From NCBI RefSeq assembly GCF_022921095.1, contig NZ_CP095053.1:2398501-2462500 (forward strand): 64,000 nt of DNA, read 5' to 3'. The stretch comes from Hymenobacter aerilatus. Its GTDB lineage: Bacteria; Bacteroidota; Bacteroidia; Cytophagales; Hymenobacteraceae. Within the stretch, counting starts at the first letter, position 1; the number at the start of each line of letters is the position of its first letter. The notes under the pieces are model-generated. The model did not search any database. It saw nothing but the letters and a program-made list of their open reading frames with translations, and was not told the origin of the DNA. Below are positions 43,496-53,547 of this stretch, piece by piece. The translations under genes and the position numbers were made by a program.

Positions 43496-44232
43496 TCAGC
43501 TAGTAGCTTTTCTGGACTTTGTAGCCAGCGCAGCCGGTAGCACTGGCGGGCTGTACGGCCTAGCTGCTCCAGAAGCTGGTAGTTGGCCACCGCGCCCACA
43601 GCTGCCCCTACCACCGGGAGCAGCTGCGCTAGCTTGGCCAGATCAATATAGTCCCGGTACTCCTGCTGAAAGGTGCGCCAGTCGAACTCAGCTGCTGTGG
43701 GAGGCAGTGTTTTGGCGTACGCCTCCCAGTTAGCCAGCCGCTGATACACGGCGTTGCGCGTGTGCTGGCTGGAAAACGTGAGCTGAAAAATATAGAGCAG
43801 GTAGAGCCGCTCGGGGTAGGCGCGCACGTCGTGCCCGTATAGCGCCGCTATATCAAACAACAGCTTCAGTTTAATACCCAACAGCAACGGAAAATCGGCT
43901 AGGCCCAGCAGGAACCCGCCCGCGCCCGTGGCTGCGCCCTCCACGGTAGCGGCGCGGCGATAGTACCGAATGCGCCTGTCTACCTGCGCTTCCCGCTCCT
44001 CCAAAGACGCAGCCAGCAACGGGCGACGCGTGATGTAGGAAGAGCCGACCAGCACGCCGCGCACCATGTGCTTAATGGTAGCCGTCACGACCTGGTGCAC
44101 GCGCTCGGGCAGCAGGCCGTTCAGCCGGGTTTGCACACGATATGTTAGCCGGTTTAGCCAAGAGGGCGGCCGTTGCATCCGTTTCTGCCACGCTTGCAGC
44201 TCGGCGTAGGCTTGCTGTTCGTAGGAAGTCAT
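43492..44232 (-). CDS. EcsC-family protein
   Basis: 246 aa from ATG 44232. Central Gly/Ala-rich hydrophobic block AATVEGAATGAGGFLLGLADFPLLLGIKLKLLFDIA with YGHDVRAYPER is the EcsC (PF12787) signature. The family has unclear function, originally named from the Bacillus ecs locus. Probably membrane associated. Confidence 0.8.
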   Translation of the reverse strand: MTSYEQQAYAELQAWQKRMQRPPSWLNRLTYRVQTRLNGLLPERVHQVVTATIKHMVRGVLVGSSYITRRPLLAASLEEREAQVDRRIRYYRRAATVEGAATGAGGFLLGLADFPLLLGIKLKLLFDIAALYGHDVRAYPERLYLLYIFQLTFSSQHTRNAVYQRLANWEAYAKTLPPTAAEFDWRTFQQEYRDYIDLAKLAQLLPVVGAAVGAVANYQLLEQLGRTARQCYRLRWLQSPEKLLAD

Positions 44233-44296
44233 CGTTATACCGCCTTGCGTTGCTATTTCTCGGGCTGTATACGTGTTGTGGTTCGTTGGAGGCGTC

Positions 44297-45325
44297 TTAT
44301 CCTCGCAACCGATAGATACGCTCTATCATCTCGACCACCTTTACACCGTCCGAAGCATTGGTCACGGCATCAGTCGGATGCCGCACTGCCTGCACTATAT
44401 CTTCAATCACGTGCACATGATTGGCGGCGCTGCCCTGGTAGGCGCCATACTGATTGGCCGGGTTGGTGGGGGGTAGTACGGGTAGCTGGTAATCGCGCAG
44501 GTGGCAGGAGACTACCTGGTCTAGGTACTGCCCACCCAGGCGCAGGCTACCGTGCTCGGCTACCACCGTCAGGGAGCTTTCCAGGTTCTGGTCCCACACG
44601 GCCGTGCTGTACTGCAACGTACCAGCACCGCCGCGCACCAACTCAAACGTCACCAGTCCTGAATCCTCAAACTCCGTGATTTTCTGATGGTTGAAATCAT
44701 AGAAACGAGCCGTTATGTTGGTGATGTCACCGAACACCCAGTACAGCAGGTCGATGAAGTGGCTGAACTGCGTGAATAGCGTGCCGCCGTCCTGCATGTG
44801 CGTGCCACGCCAGCTGCCCGGCCGGTAGTAGCGGGCATCGCGGTTCCAGAAGCAATTGATTTGCACTAGGTATATCTGCCCAAGGCGGCCTTCCTCATAG
44901 ATTTGCTTCAGCCAGCGGGCTGGGGGCGAGTAGCGATTCTGCATCACCCCAAAGGCCAGACGCCCTACCCTGGCGGCGGCGTCTACCACGGCCTGGGCAT
45001 CGGCGGCGCGCAGGGCCAGCGGCTTTTCTATTACCACGTGCAGCCCATGGTGCAAACCAGCCAAGGCCTGCGGCGCGTGCAGATGGTTGGGAGTGGCCAC
45101 AGTTAACACATCAGCAGCTGGACCAGCCGCCAGATAGGCAGCCAATGACATAAAAAACGGCACGTCGGGAAACTCAGCCGCCAAAGAAGCCGCTATTGCC
45201 GGATCGGTGTCAATAAGCGCTACCAGTTGTGCGCCGGCTTGGCGAGCAACCAACGCCGCGTGGCGGCGGCCGATGTGCCCCACCCCACACACAGCGAAGC
45301 GGACGGCGGCAAGAGATTCAGCCAA
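44297..45325 (-). CDS. Gfo/Idh/MocA-family oxidoreductase
   Basis: 342 aa with TTG start at 45325. A longer frame to 45454 reads through a strong terminator hairpin (45348-45395), so it is rejected. Rossmann motif AVCGVGHIGRRHA, then VIEKPLALRAADA (the EKP motif with catalytic Lys) and GTHMQDGGTLFTQFSHFIDL. NAD(P)-dependent sugar dehydrogenase family. With the DegT aminotransferase at 46729 it could act in amino-sugar synthesis (WbpB/WbpE-like), but an M48 gene lies between them. Confidence 0.8.
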   Translation of the reverse strand: MAESLAAVRFAVCGVGHIGRRHAALVARQAGAQLVALIDTDPAIAASLAAEFPDVPFFMSLAAYLAAGPAADVLTVATPNHLHAPQALAGLHHGLHVVIEKPLALRAADAQAVVDAAARVGRLAFGVMQNRYSPPARWLKQIYEEGRLGQIYLVQINCFWNRDARYYRPGSWRGTHMQDGGTLFTQFSHFIDLLYWVFGDITNITARFYDFNHQKITEFEDSGLVTFELVRGGAGTLQYSTAVWDQNLESSLTVVAEHGSLRLGGQYLDQVVSCHLRDYQLPVLPPTNPANQYGAYQGSAANHVHVIEDIVQAVRHPTDAVTNASDGVKVVEMIERIYRLRG

Positions 45326-45347
45326 CGAGGTTCGGAAAAGAAACGAA

Positions 45348-45395
45348 AGAGCCGCAAGCTGCAAAAAAACACGAGGTTTTGCAGCCTGCGGCTCT
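45348..45395 (-). terminator. Terminator between M48 peptidase gene and oxidoreductase gene
   Basis: AGAGCCGCA-ag-CTGCAAAA (45348-45366) pairs with TTTTGCAG-cc-TGCGGCTCT (45377-45395). This is a 17-bp stem with one symmetric AG/CC internal mismatch. Lies just past the M48 stop on the minus strand. Confidence 0.7.
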
Positions 45396-45474
45396 GTATC
45401 TCTAGTAGTATTGGCAACGGGTGCAACGGTCTCAGTTATGCTGATGCCAGACACCTATCCTGCGCAACGGCTGC

Positions 45475-46281
45475 TTAGAGTATTTTTTGCAGTTCCAGGA
45501 AGTTGCTGTTGCTCACGTTTTTGCCCGTACAGCCGAGCTTCTGGGCTTCTTTCTGAATATTGGTGATGCGCGAGCCAGGGTTGGGGTGCGTGCTCAAAAA
45601 TTCGGGTGTACTGCCGCCGCCTTGCTTCTCGGCTTTGATGAAAAAACCCGCCGCCCCATCGCAAGAGTAGTAGCGCGTGCCGTTGAGGTAGATGGTAGAA
45701 TACTTATCGGCCTCCGTCTCGAAGCCCCGGCTAAAGCGCAATTGCCCCAAACCAGCGGCAATCTGTGCCAGCTGACCTGGATTTTTGCCTAACAAAATAT
45801 TGGATAGCAAGCTGATACCGAACTGCTGCTGCAATTGCTGAATGCTGTGACGACGGTCGGCGTGTGCAATTTCGTGGCCCAGCACGCCCGCTAACTGGTT
45901 TTCGTTGTCCAGGAATTTAATCAACCCTGAAAATACGTAGATGTGGCCGCCGGGGGTAGCAAAGGCGTTCTGCGTGGCGTCGTCTTTGATGATCTGCACA
46001 TCCCACGGAAACTGCTTGCGGTACTTAAGGTTGCCGTTGTCGAGTACCCGGTTCACTACGCCATCCAGCAACTGGTAGGCACGCTTGTTTTTACTGCGTT
46101 CCAGCAGCTGGCCTTTGGCGCGGTAGGTAGAATCGGTTTGCTGGGCAACCTGGGCACCTAGCGCAATGTCCTGCTGTACGGGCAACAGAATAAAGCCCTG
46201 CTTAGGCTGATTGACAGCGGCCACGGCTACTGCTGAAATGATAGAGAGGGGCAACCAGAGCTTAAGAAAAGAGCGGCGCAT
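45475..46281 (-). CDS. M48-family metallopeptidase
   Basis: 268 aa from ATG 46281. Signal-peptide-like N-terminus (LWLPLSIISAVAVAAVNQ). Zinc motif HEIAH at 136-140; the third ligand is Glu189 in FETEADK. LSTHPNPGSRI near residue 230 is typical of BepA/YggG-type periplasmic M48 proteins involved in outer-membrane quality control. No TPR region, so it is the short form. Confidence 0.85.
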   Translation of the reverse strand: MRRSFLKLWLPLSIISAVAVAAVNQPKQGFILLPVQQDIALGAQVAQQTDSTYRAKGQLLERSKNKRAYQLLDGVVNRVLDNGNLKYRKQFPWDVQIIKDDATQNAFATPGGHIYVFSGLIKFLDNENQLAGVLGHEIAHADRRHSIQQLQQQFGISLLSNILLGKNPGQLAQIAAGLGQLRFSRGFETEADKYSTIYLNGTRYYSCDGAAGFFIKAEKQGGGSTPEFLSTHPNPGSRITNIQKEAQKLGCTGKNVSNSNFLELQKIL

Positions 46282-46388
46282 ACTGAAGTAGAAAAGAGGA
46301 ATAAAGACAGATGAGTAGTACGAAGCAAAGAAAAAATGGTGCCAGCTCCACTCAAATCGTTCTACTTACACCTCGTCTTCACCACATC

Positions 46389-46666
46389 TCACATTGCCAG
46401 CACGATATAGCCCAGGTAGAAAATCGGTAACAAACTGCCTAAAAAAGCCACTACCCCCAGACTGTTATCGGTTTTCCGGCCATGCGTCGCCGTACCAGTG
46501 CTATCTGCCAACTCAGAAAAGGTAGCGCACACGGAATGAGCAGTAATGCCACCATAACCATTACTAAACTCATGTCGCAACGAGGCTCGCTGCTGCGCGA
46601 CGCACTTGCTAAAACTCGATTATAGAGTACACACAGCCATAGTATTGCCGTCATCAATGCCGCCAA
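46389..46666 (-). pseudogene. Small three-pass membrane protein, frameshifted (apparent)
   Basis: Two overlapping minus-strand frames read as one protein: MTAILWLCVLYNRVLAS, then a central segment ALLLIPCALPFLSWQ, ending RMAGK in the first frame, and TDNSLGVVAFLGSLLPIFYLGYIVLAM in the second. Adding one A to the TTTT/AAAA run at 46472-46475 joins them as MAGKTDNSLG, giving about 92 aa with three membrane segments. Start TTG 46666 or ATG 46654. As with the S41 gene, the cause may be mutation or base-calling error. Function unknown. Confidence 0.5.
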
Positions 46667-46728
46667 CGTGCCTAGCAGAAGAATTCCTTACTGATAGCGC
46701 CACCACGATTGCCGGATCATTTTTATGC

Positions 46729-47877
46729 TTAATCCGGCAATTCCTCAACAAGTAACCCTAGTCGTATCGTTTGGGCGATATAGCTTACCTGCTCGTCTGT
46801 TAGGGTAGGGTGCACGGGTAGGGCTAGCACCGTGCGGCAGAGCTGCTCAGCCACCGGAAACTGCCCCAGCTGGTAGCCCAGGTAAGCATACGCCGGCTGC
46901 TGGTGCACCGGTAGCGGATAGTACACCACCGTAGGCACGCCGTGCTGGTGGAGGTAGGCCTGCAGTTGGTCACGGCGAGTTTCGGCGGGTAGGGTAATAA
47001 CGTACTGATGAAACGTGTGCGTGCTCTGCGGGTCACGAGCGGGCAGCTTCACGCTTGCTATGCCCTCCAAGAGCGCATCGTAGCGGGCCGCGATGCGCTG
47101 ACGGGCGGCAGTCCAGGCAGCAAGGTAGGGCAGCTTCACGCGCAACAGTGCCGCTTGCAGGGTGTCGAGGCGGGAGTTGAGGCCGATGTGCTGATGGTGG
47201 TACTTCTGCGTCTGGCCGTGGTTGGCCAGCTGCCGCAGCCGCTCGGCCCGCGCCGCATCGTAGGTAAATAACGCGCCTCCATCGCCGAAGCCGCCAAGGT
47301 TTTTGCTAGGGAAAAACGATGTGGTCCCTACCTCCCCCACCGTGCCAGCCGGCCGCACCTGTCCGTTTCCGAAGGTATACCGTGCGCCTAGGGCCTGGGC
47401 GTTGTCTTCTACCAAGGCTACCGCATGTTGGTCGGCCAGTGCCTGCAAAGCTTCCAGATTGGCGCACTGCCCAAACAGATGCACCGCCACGATGGCGCCT
47501 GTTTGGGGCGTGAGGGCTGCTGCTACGGCCGCCGGGTCCAACATACATGTATCGGGTAGCACGTCGGCCACCACTGGGCGTAGGCCCAGCACGGCGGCGG
47601 CCTCCAGGGTGGCCACGTAGGTGAAGGCTGGCACAATCACCTCCGTGCCTGGTAGCAGTTGCAGGCTCATCAGGGCTAGCTGTAGGGCGTCGGTGCCGTT
47701 GGCGCAGGGCACTACCACGGCGCCGGCTAGCTCCTGACTCAGCTCGTGGGCAAAGGCAGCTACCTCAGCTCCTTGGATAAAATCGCCCGCTGCTAGCACT
47801 TGCTGGCATGCGGCGAGCAAGGCCGGTTGCAGCGGGGCGTGCTGGCCCGCAAGGTCCACGAAGTGAATTGGAAACAT
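46729..47877 (-). CDS. DegT/DnrJ/EryC1-family aminotransferase
   Basis: 382 aa from ATG 47877. PLP-dependent sugar aminotransferase: CANGTDALQLALMSLQL (cofactor pocket), LVEDNAQALGA, and SFFPSKNLGGFGDGG with the PLP lysine (about residue 190). Sequence style (FVDLAGQHAPLQPAL at the start, HQYVITLP, YPLPVHQQPAY) is close to WbpE/QdtB/FdtB enzymes acting on 3-keto nucleotide sugars. Probably part of a surface amino-sugar pathway with the oxidoreductase at 44297. Confidence 0.88.
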   Translation of the reverse strand: MFPIHFVDLAGQHAPLQPALLAACQQVLAAGDFIQGAEVAAFAHELSQELAGAVVVPCANGTDALQLALMSLQLLPGTEVIVPAFTYVATLEAAAVLGLRPVVADVLPDTCMLDPAAVAAALTPQTGAIVAVHLFGQCANLEALQALADQHAVALVEDNAQALGARYTFGNGQVRPAGTVGEVGTTSFFPSKNLGGFGDGGALFTYDAARAERLRQLANHGQTQKYHHQHIGLNSRLDTLQAALLRVKLPYLAAWTAARQRIAARYDALLEGIASVKLPARDPQSTHTFHQYVITLPAETRRDQLQAYLHQHGVPTVVYYPLPVHQQPAYAYLGYQLGQFPVAEQLCRTVLALPVHPTLTDEQVSYIAQTIRLGLLVEELPD

Positions 47878-48023
47878 AAGTAGCAAGTTAGTGAGGATCA
47901 GCTAGCCCCGCTACGCTTACGGTTTAGCTTACGCGCAACCCTGGCCGCTCTATCGGCGTTAAAAATAGCTAATCCCATCTGGTTTAGGGCCCTACCAAGC
48001 CTTACGCCGCAACCCTCACTCCC

Positions 48024-48914
48024 ATGCTAAAAAGAACTTTCTCCGCCTCTGCTCTTGCCGCCAGCCTACTGTTGGGCGGCCTCACGTTCACGCAGGTAAG
48101 CTGCACCGAAAATCAGCAGAAAGAAGTGTCGCAGGAAAGCGACCAAGCCTACAATGACTTCAAAAGCTTCGTTGACGAAACGGAGATGAAAGCCAAAGAC
48201 GTAGCCAACGAAACCGAAGCCGATTACGAGCGCGAAACGGCCCAATTGAAAGCCGATTACGACGCCAAGGTAGCCGCTGTAGACCGCTACGCCGACAGTT
48301 ACGACGACCAGCGCAAGCAGGAACTCGACCAGCTACGCAGCCGCTACACCACGGCCTCAGATGCCCGTACTGCTACCTGGACCAGCCGCCCCGCCGTAGC
48401 GGCCGACGGCACTGCCACGGTACCCGCCGACGGTACAACCGTTAAAATGGGTAAATTCTACAAGCCCATCTCTTCGGAAATTGCCGTAATGACCCCACAG
48501 AACGCGCGGGAAAAGTACAATGCTTTCGTGAACATGGTAGACCGCAACAAGTCTAGCTATGACATAGACGACTGGAACAACATCAACGCCGACTGGCGCG
48601 CCATGGACGCCCGGTACGACCAAATCAAAGACCAGATTTCGTCAGCTGACAAACGTCAGATTGCTGAGGAAAAAGGTAAGTATGCGGCCTTTAAGTCAGT
48701 AGATAAAACCAAGATTCGCGCGGAGCAAGGTGCTAATGCAGTAGCCAACACAGCTGAAGACGTGGCACAAGGTGCCAAAGAAACAGGTAAGGACATTGGG
48801 AAAGGCGCAGCCAAAGTAGGCAAAGACATTGGTCAAGGAGCCGCTAAAGCGGGCAAAGCTGTAGGTGGTGCTGTGAAGGGCGTGTTTGATGGAAAAGACA
48901 AAAACAATGAATAA
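48024..48914 (+). CDS. Lipoprotein with coiled coil and LEA-like C-terminal repeats
   Basis: 296 aa from ATG 48024. Lipoprotein signal: LAASLLLGGLTFTQVSC, Cys27. Coiled-coil-like Glu/Lys/Asp-rich stretch (about 30-110), a middle domain (MGKFYKPISSEIAVMTPQN), and a C-terminal 11-residue-type repeat region (about 245-290: TAEDVAQGAKETGKDIGKG, then GAAKVGKDIGQGAAKAGKAV) like LEA or YtxH-type repeats linked to stress or desiccation. Envelope protein of unknown role; a strong terminator follows. Confidence 0.75.
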   Translation: MLKRTFSASALAASLLLGGLTFTQVSCTENQQKEVSQESDQAYNDFKSFVDETEMKAKDVANETEADYERETAQLKADYDAKVAAVDRYADSYDDQRKQELDQLRSRYTTASDARTATWTSRPAVAADGTATVPADGTTVKMGKFYKPISSEIAVMTPQNAREKYNAFVNMVDRNKSSYDIDDWNNINADWRAMDARYDQIKDQISSADKRQIAEEKGKYAAFKSVDKTKIRAEQGANAVANTAEDVAQGAKETGKDIGKGAAKVGKDIGQGAAKAGKAVGGAVKGVFDGKDKNNE

Positions 48915-48932
48915 TCTACCTGGCATTTAGTT

Positions 48933-48968
48933 AAAAGGGCCGCCTGCTTATGCAGGCGGCCCTTTTTT
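48933..48968 (+). terminator. Rho-independent terminator
   Basis: AAAAGGGCCGCCTGC (48933-48947), loop TTAT, GCAGGCGGCCCTTTT (48952-48966), then TT. It overlaps the last bases of the convergent GT2 gene. Confidence 0.9.
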
Positions 48969-49880
48969 ATGCGCTCTTTTTCCTACCCTGGCTAACTCCC
49001 GTAGCAGCCAATACAGCTTCAATAGATCGAAGTACGCCAAGCGGGGCGTGGCTGAGCATAGGTTGGCATGCAGATGAGGACGTAAGCGCCTGAGCAAGCC
49101 ACTGGCTAGCTTGCTCAGCCCCAGTTGTTTCAGGCGCAGCGCTGTACGTATCAGTTTGCTATCGGCCCCTACCCCCTCCTTGCGGTAGAGCAGCACTAGA
49201 TTATGCACTGCCGCCCGCGACTTGCGTAGAAACACAGGCGCTGGGTCTAGGCCGTCGTGTACCACCGGGTTGTCGAGGTGATGCAACAGCACGCCGGCTT
49301 GGGCCAGCTGCCAGCCCAGCTTGCTGTCCTCGTGACCGTAACGGGTCAGCGTCTCATCAAACCTAAACCGCTGGAATACCTCAGCCCGAATGAGCAGATT
49401 ATTCAGCATGAGCTGGGAGGCGGGCAATTGGCGACGGCGAGCGGCGGGTAGGGCCTCGCGCTGCTGAGCATACTGCCAGCGCAGGCGTAAGGAGGGCTCA
49501 GTGGGCGGACTACCAACATACGTGATACCACCCACCACCACCGGCGCCAGCGTGCGAGCAGCAGCGTAGCGAGCCAGAAAGTGGGCATCGGGTAGTAAGC
49601 TGTCGTTGTCGAGCATTAGCAGCCACTCATAGCGGGCGGCGGCGGCTAGCTGGTTTCGGATGGCGGCACGACCTACATTGCGCGGCAGCTCGGCATAATG
49701 CACATTGGGCAACAGCGCCAGCGGACGGTTCTCTAGCTGAAATTCAGTTTGCGAGGCGTCGTCCAGCAGGCAGATTTCCGTGGGGCCTTCCCAATCGGAC
49801 AACTGCGCGCGCAGCTGCTGCACTAGCAGTGCCACACCCCGGTTGTATACCGGAATCAGAATAGACAGCCCGGGCGTCAA
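48948..49880 (-). CDS. GT2-family glycosyltransferase
   Basis: 310 aa; TTG start at 49880 giving MTPGLSILIPVYNRG. GT-A fold: nucleotide-binding LDDASQTEF, metal motif LDNDS (DXD-like, about residues 92-95), and TRYGHEDSKLGWQLAQAG (ED acceptor motif). Probably adds a sugar to a surface glycan. The stop codon falls within the terminator of the convergent lipoprotein gene. Confidence 0.85.
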   Translation of the reverse strand: MTPGLSILIPVYNRGVALLVQQLRAQLSDWEGPTEICLLDDASQTEFQLENRPLALLPNVHYAELPRNVGRAAIRNQLAAAARYEWLLMLDNDSLLPDAHFLARYAAARTLAPVVVGGITYVGSPPTEPSLRLRWQYAQQREALPAARRRQLPASQLMLNNLLIRAEVFQRFRFDETLTRYGHEDSKLGWQLAQAGVLLHHLDNPVVHDGLDPAPVFLRKSRAAVHNLVLLYRKEGVGADSKLIRTALRLKQLGLSKLASGLLRRLRPHLHANLCSATPRLAYFDLLKLYWLLRELARVGKRAHKKGPPA

Positions 49881-49920
49881 ACAGAAAGTAAGAAGTGTGA
49901 AATAGAATCCTCTGCGCTAC

Positions 49921-50610
<690 letters not shown>

Positions 50611-50756
50611 AGGATATTTTTTGGGGTCTTAGGGACCGAAGGACTGGTTTTTGGGAAATTAAGTAACGGGTTGTAAGAGAATTGAGGGGGCAGTTTTGGG
50701 AGTTGGGCGCTTGCTAGTGAACGTCAACCAAAGCCTTTATTCCTCAAGACCCCACT

Positions 50757-50960
50757 CTATACCTCCAGCTTTTGCAGCTTGCCAAACGAGAGGCCTTCGA
50801 TAACGGCAGCCAGCGGCTCTTCTTTGCCGGCCAGACCGTAGCGGTGCAGGTCTTTGAGAGGGCGGTCGGCACGGAAATAGGCAATGAGGACAAATTGCTC
50901 GTCGCGTAGCTGAATATAATCCGGAATTTTTGCCTTGCCTTTTACTTTGATGATATACAT
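50757..50960 (-). CDS. Small conserved-type protein (67 aa)
   Basis: 67 aa from ATG 50960: MYIIKVKGKAKIPDYIQL at the start and EGLSFGKLQKLEV at the end. Predicted beta-rich, soluble. It looks like the short hypothetical proteins widespread in Bacteroidota, but I cannot name a family. Codon use matches the host. Confidence 0.65.
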   Translation of the reverse strand: MYIIKVKGKAKIPDYIQLRDEQFVLIAYFRADRPLKDLHRYGLAGKEEPLAAVIEGLSFGKLQKLEV

Positions 50961-51127
50961 ACGGAAAGTAGCTGAATGGCGGAAGCTCGCTGTGCGGCGG
51001 TAGTCCTACGTTACCTGCTCGGCGGGGGTTCGAGGCGCCGGAAATGAAAACTGCCCCAAAGCTACCGGTTTGCGTGGTATGGCGCTACGGGCGTTGGGGC
51101 AAGGGCAAAAAAAAGCGAGCCAAAATC

Positions 51128-51208
51128 GCACCGCTCAACCGCCTACCCTTGCTACCTTCCGGTCCTGGGGGAGTTCAGCAGGAGCTGGTCGTTCTGACTC
51201 GCCGGTGC
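51128..51208 (-). ncRNA. ffs: SRP RNA (4.5S-like, small bacterial type)
   Basis: Minus strand: the core AGGACCGGAAGGTAGCAAGG matches the Ffh-binding domain IV of bacterial SRP RNA (GGTCCGGAAGGAAGCAGCC type). The ends pair: GCACCG (51208 down to 51203) with CGGTGC (51133 down to 51128), followed by GATTTT. Length about 81-85 nt, short like other Bacteroidota SRP RNAs. The rest of the 50961-51322 gap shows no gene. Confidence 0.88.
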
Positions 51209-51322
51209 AAAGATACGCACGCTATTTGGTTTTGCTGCGCCACAAGGCAATATTTTCTACGCAACAGGACCTGTTAGCGCGCATCAGCCTGATTGTCACG
51301 CCGAAAAAAACACTACTCGCAG

Positions 51323-51754
51323 TTAGTGGCTCTTGCCTTTGCCGTTCCACTCCTTATACGCTTTCTTGCCTTGCTTACGCAACTGCCGCTTGTACTTGTC
51401 GATGGGAGCTAGCGAAACGACAGCATCGCCGGTCTGGGGTACATCGGCCTGATTTTCTTCATAGCCGGCGCAGTTCACAATCAATACAGGCTGGGCTTGC
51501 CGGGTAGTTAGCAAAAACATGCCCTCCTTATTGGTTATCGCCGTATTATCGCGCTGGTCGCCGCGCACCAGCACGGTGGCCCCGGCCAGCGGCGCGCCGG
51601 CAATGGTGGTTACCTTGCCTGTGAGGGTGCGAGGCAGCGCGGCGGTTGGACTAGTTTGCGCCAGTGCCGACGTAGCGCCGATGCTGCCGAGCAGGAGCAG
51701 TAAAAAAAAGATAAAACAAGCCGGGCGGTAAATTGAATGGAGGCAGGAGCGCAT
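51323..51754 (-). CDS. Secreted carboxypeptidase-regulatory-like domain protein
   Basis: 143 aa from ATG 51754. Signal peptide (FIFFLLLLLGSIGATSALAQ). A CarboxypepD_reg-like beta-sandwich (about 45-115): LTGKVTTIAGAPLAGATVLV, then NTAITNKEGMFLLTT. The C-terminus is basic (YKRQLRKQGKKAYKEWNGK). Such domains are common on Bacteroidota TonB-linked proteins; here the domain stands alone. Role unknown. Confidence 0.75.
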   Translation of the reverse strand: MRSCLHSIYRPACFIFFLLLLLGSIGATSALAQTSPTAALPRTLTGKVTTIAGAPLAGATVLVRGDQRDNTAITNKEGMFLLTTRQAQPVLIVNCAGYEENQADVPQTGDAVVSLAPIDKYKRQLRKQGKKAYKEWNGKGKSH

Positions 51755-51921
51755 GCGAATTATGAGTAATCGAGTAGCACAATAAGCTGAAGATAAATGC
51801 ATTATTCCCGTTTTAGAAATAATACTTACCTGTTTATGCTCAGCTCACTTATTTTCTAATCAGTTACCAAATTCTGCGCCAGCTATACAATCGTTTCGTT
51901 CTGCACCGTACCTTTGAGCCC

Positions 51922-53454
51922 ATGCCCGAACAGATTCTGATCCTCGATTTTGGCTCCCAGTACACGCAGCTCATTGCCCGGCGCATCCGCGAGTTGAACG
52001 TCTACTGCGAGATTCATCCCTACACCCACGCCCCGCTCCTCACCGAGGATATCCGGGGCGTTGTGCTTTCTGGCTCGCCCTGCTCCGTGCGCGAAGCCGA
52101 CGCCCCCAACCCCGACCTGAGCGCCTACCTGGGCCAGGTGCCGGTGCTGGGCGTGTGCTATGGCGCCCAGCTGCTGGCCCACCAGAACGGCGGCGAGGTG
52201 CTGCCCGCTACCATCCGTGAGTACGGCCGCGCCCGCCTCGCGCATATCAACCAGCACCACCCGCTGCTACACGGCCTGGAGCCCGGCTCGCAAGTGTGGA
52301 TGTCGCACGGCGACACCATCAAAACCCTACCCGAGGGCTTCTTGGCTATTGCTGGTACCCCCGACGTACAGGTGGCGGCCTACGAAATTGAAGGCCAGTC
52401 GACCTACGGTATTCAGTTTCACCCCGAGGTGACGCACTCCACCGACGGCAAGCAGCTGATGCGCAACTTTGTGGTGGACATTTGCGGCTGCGCGCAGGAC
52501 TGGACGCCTGAGCACTTCGTGGATTCAATGGTAACGGCCCTGCAACACACCATTGGCGACACAGACCAAGTAATTCTGGGCTTGTCTGGTGGGGTAGACT
52601 CCTCGGTAGCGGCGCTGCTGCTGCACCGCGCCATTGGACCGCGCCTGCACGGTATTTTCGTGGACAATGGCTTGCTGCGCAAGGATGAATACGAAGGCGT
52701 GCTGGAAGCCTATAAAGTGCTGGGCTTGAACGTGCGCGGTGTGAATGCCTCGCAGGAGTTCTACGCGGCCCTGGCCGGCCTCACCGACCCCGAGCAGAAG
52801 CGCAAGGCCATCGGCCGCACGTTTATTGAGGTGTTCGACCGCGAGGCACAGAAGGTAGAAGGCGCCCGGTGGTTGGCCCAAGGCACCATCTACCCCGACG
52901 TAATCGAGTCGGTGTCGGTGAAGGGGCCGGCCGTGACCATTAAGAGCCACCACAATGTGGGTGGCTTGCCGGAGAAGATGAACCTGAAGATTGTGGAGCC
53001 GTTGCGGGCCTTGTTCAAAGACGAGGTGCGCGAGGTAGGCGACGCACTAGGTCTTCCCCACAACATCCTACACCGCCACCCCTTCCCCGGCCCTGGCCTA
53101 GGCATCCGCATTCTGGGCGACATCACGGCTCAGAAAGTAGACATCCTGCAACGCGCCGACGCCATTTTCATCGATGGACTGAAAGCGCACGGTCTCTACG
53201 ACCAAGTATGGCAGGCCGGCGTAATGCTTCTTCCCGTGCAAAGCGTGGGCGTGATGGGCGACGAGCGCACCTACGAGCAGGTAGTAGCCCTGCGCGCCGT
53301 AACCAGCGTAGACGGCATGACGGCCGACTGGGCCCACCTCCCCTACGACTTCCTGGCCGAGGTCAGCAACAAAATCATCAACCAAGTGCGCGGTATCAAC
53401 CGCGTGGTATATGACATCAGCTCCAAGCCACCGGCTACCATTGAGTGGGAATAG
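51922..53454 (+). CDS. guaA: GMP synthase (glutamine-hydrolysing)
   Basis: 510 aa from ATG 51922. Converts XMP to GMP. N-terminal glutamine amidotransferase: GVCYGAQLL with Cys79, FHPEVTHS with the His-Glu pair. ATP-pyrophosphatase domain: LSGGVDSS (about 220-227), and the dimerisation domain ending [18 protein letters not shown], the universal GuaA end. Full length. Confidence 0.97.
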   Translation: MPEQILILDFGSQYTQLIARRIRELNVYCEIHPYTHAPLLTEDIRGVVLSGSPCSVREADAPNPDLSAYLGQVPVLGVCYGAQLLAHQNGGEVLPATIREYGRARLAHINQHHPLLHGLEPGSQVWMSHGDTIKTLPEGFLAIAGTPDVQVAAYEIEGQSTYGIQFHPEVTHSTDGKQLMRNFVVDICGCAQDWTPEHFVDSMVTALQHTIGDTDQVILGLSGGVDSSVAALLLHRAIGPRLHGIFVDNGLLRKDEYEGVLEAYKVLGLNVRGVNASQEFYAALAGLTDPEQKRKAIGRTFIEVFDREAQKVEGARWLAQGTIYPDVIESVSVKGPAVTIKSHHNVGGLPEKMNLKIVEPLRALFKDEVREVGDALGLPHNILHRHPFPGPGLGIRILGDITAQKVDILQRADAIFIDGLKAHGLYDQVWQAGVMLLPVQSVGVMGDERTYEQVVALRAVTSVDGMTADWAHLPYDFLAEVSNKIINQVRGINRVVYDISSKPPATIEWE

Positions 53455-53492
53455 AGCAAATTTTAAAGTGTTACATGTTGAGTTTTAAATAA

Positions 53493-53527
53493 CGAGAGGC
53501 CGCTGGTACACTACCAGCGGCCTCTCG
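53493..53527. terminator. Bidirectional terminator after guaA
   Basis: CGAGAGGCCGCTGGTA (53493-53508), loop CAC, TACCAGCGGCCTCTCG (53512-53527), a perfect 16-bp stem between convergent genes. No long T run; called from position and stem. Confidence 0.75.
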
Positions 53528-53547
53528 TCATCTTAACAGACACCTTT

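Noticed and set aside
45326..45454. N-terminal extension of the Gfo/Idh/MocA protein
   Set aside because: It reads through a 17-bp-stem terminator hairpin, and the Rossmann motif begins properly after the TTG at 45325.
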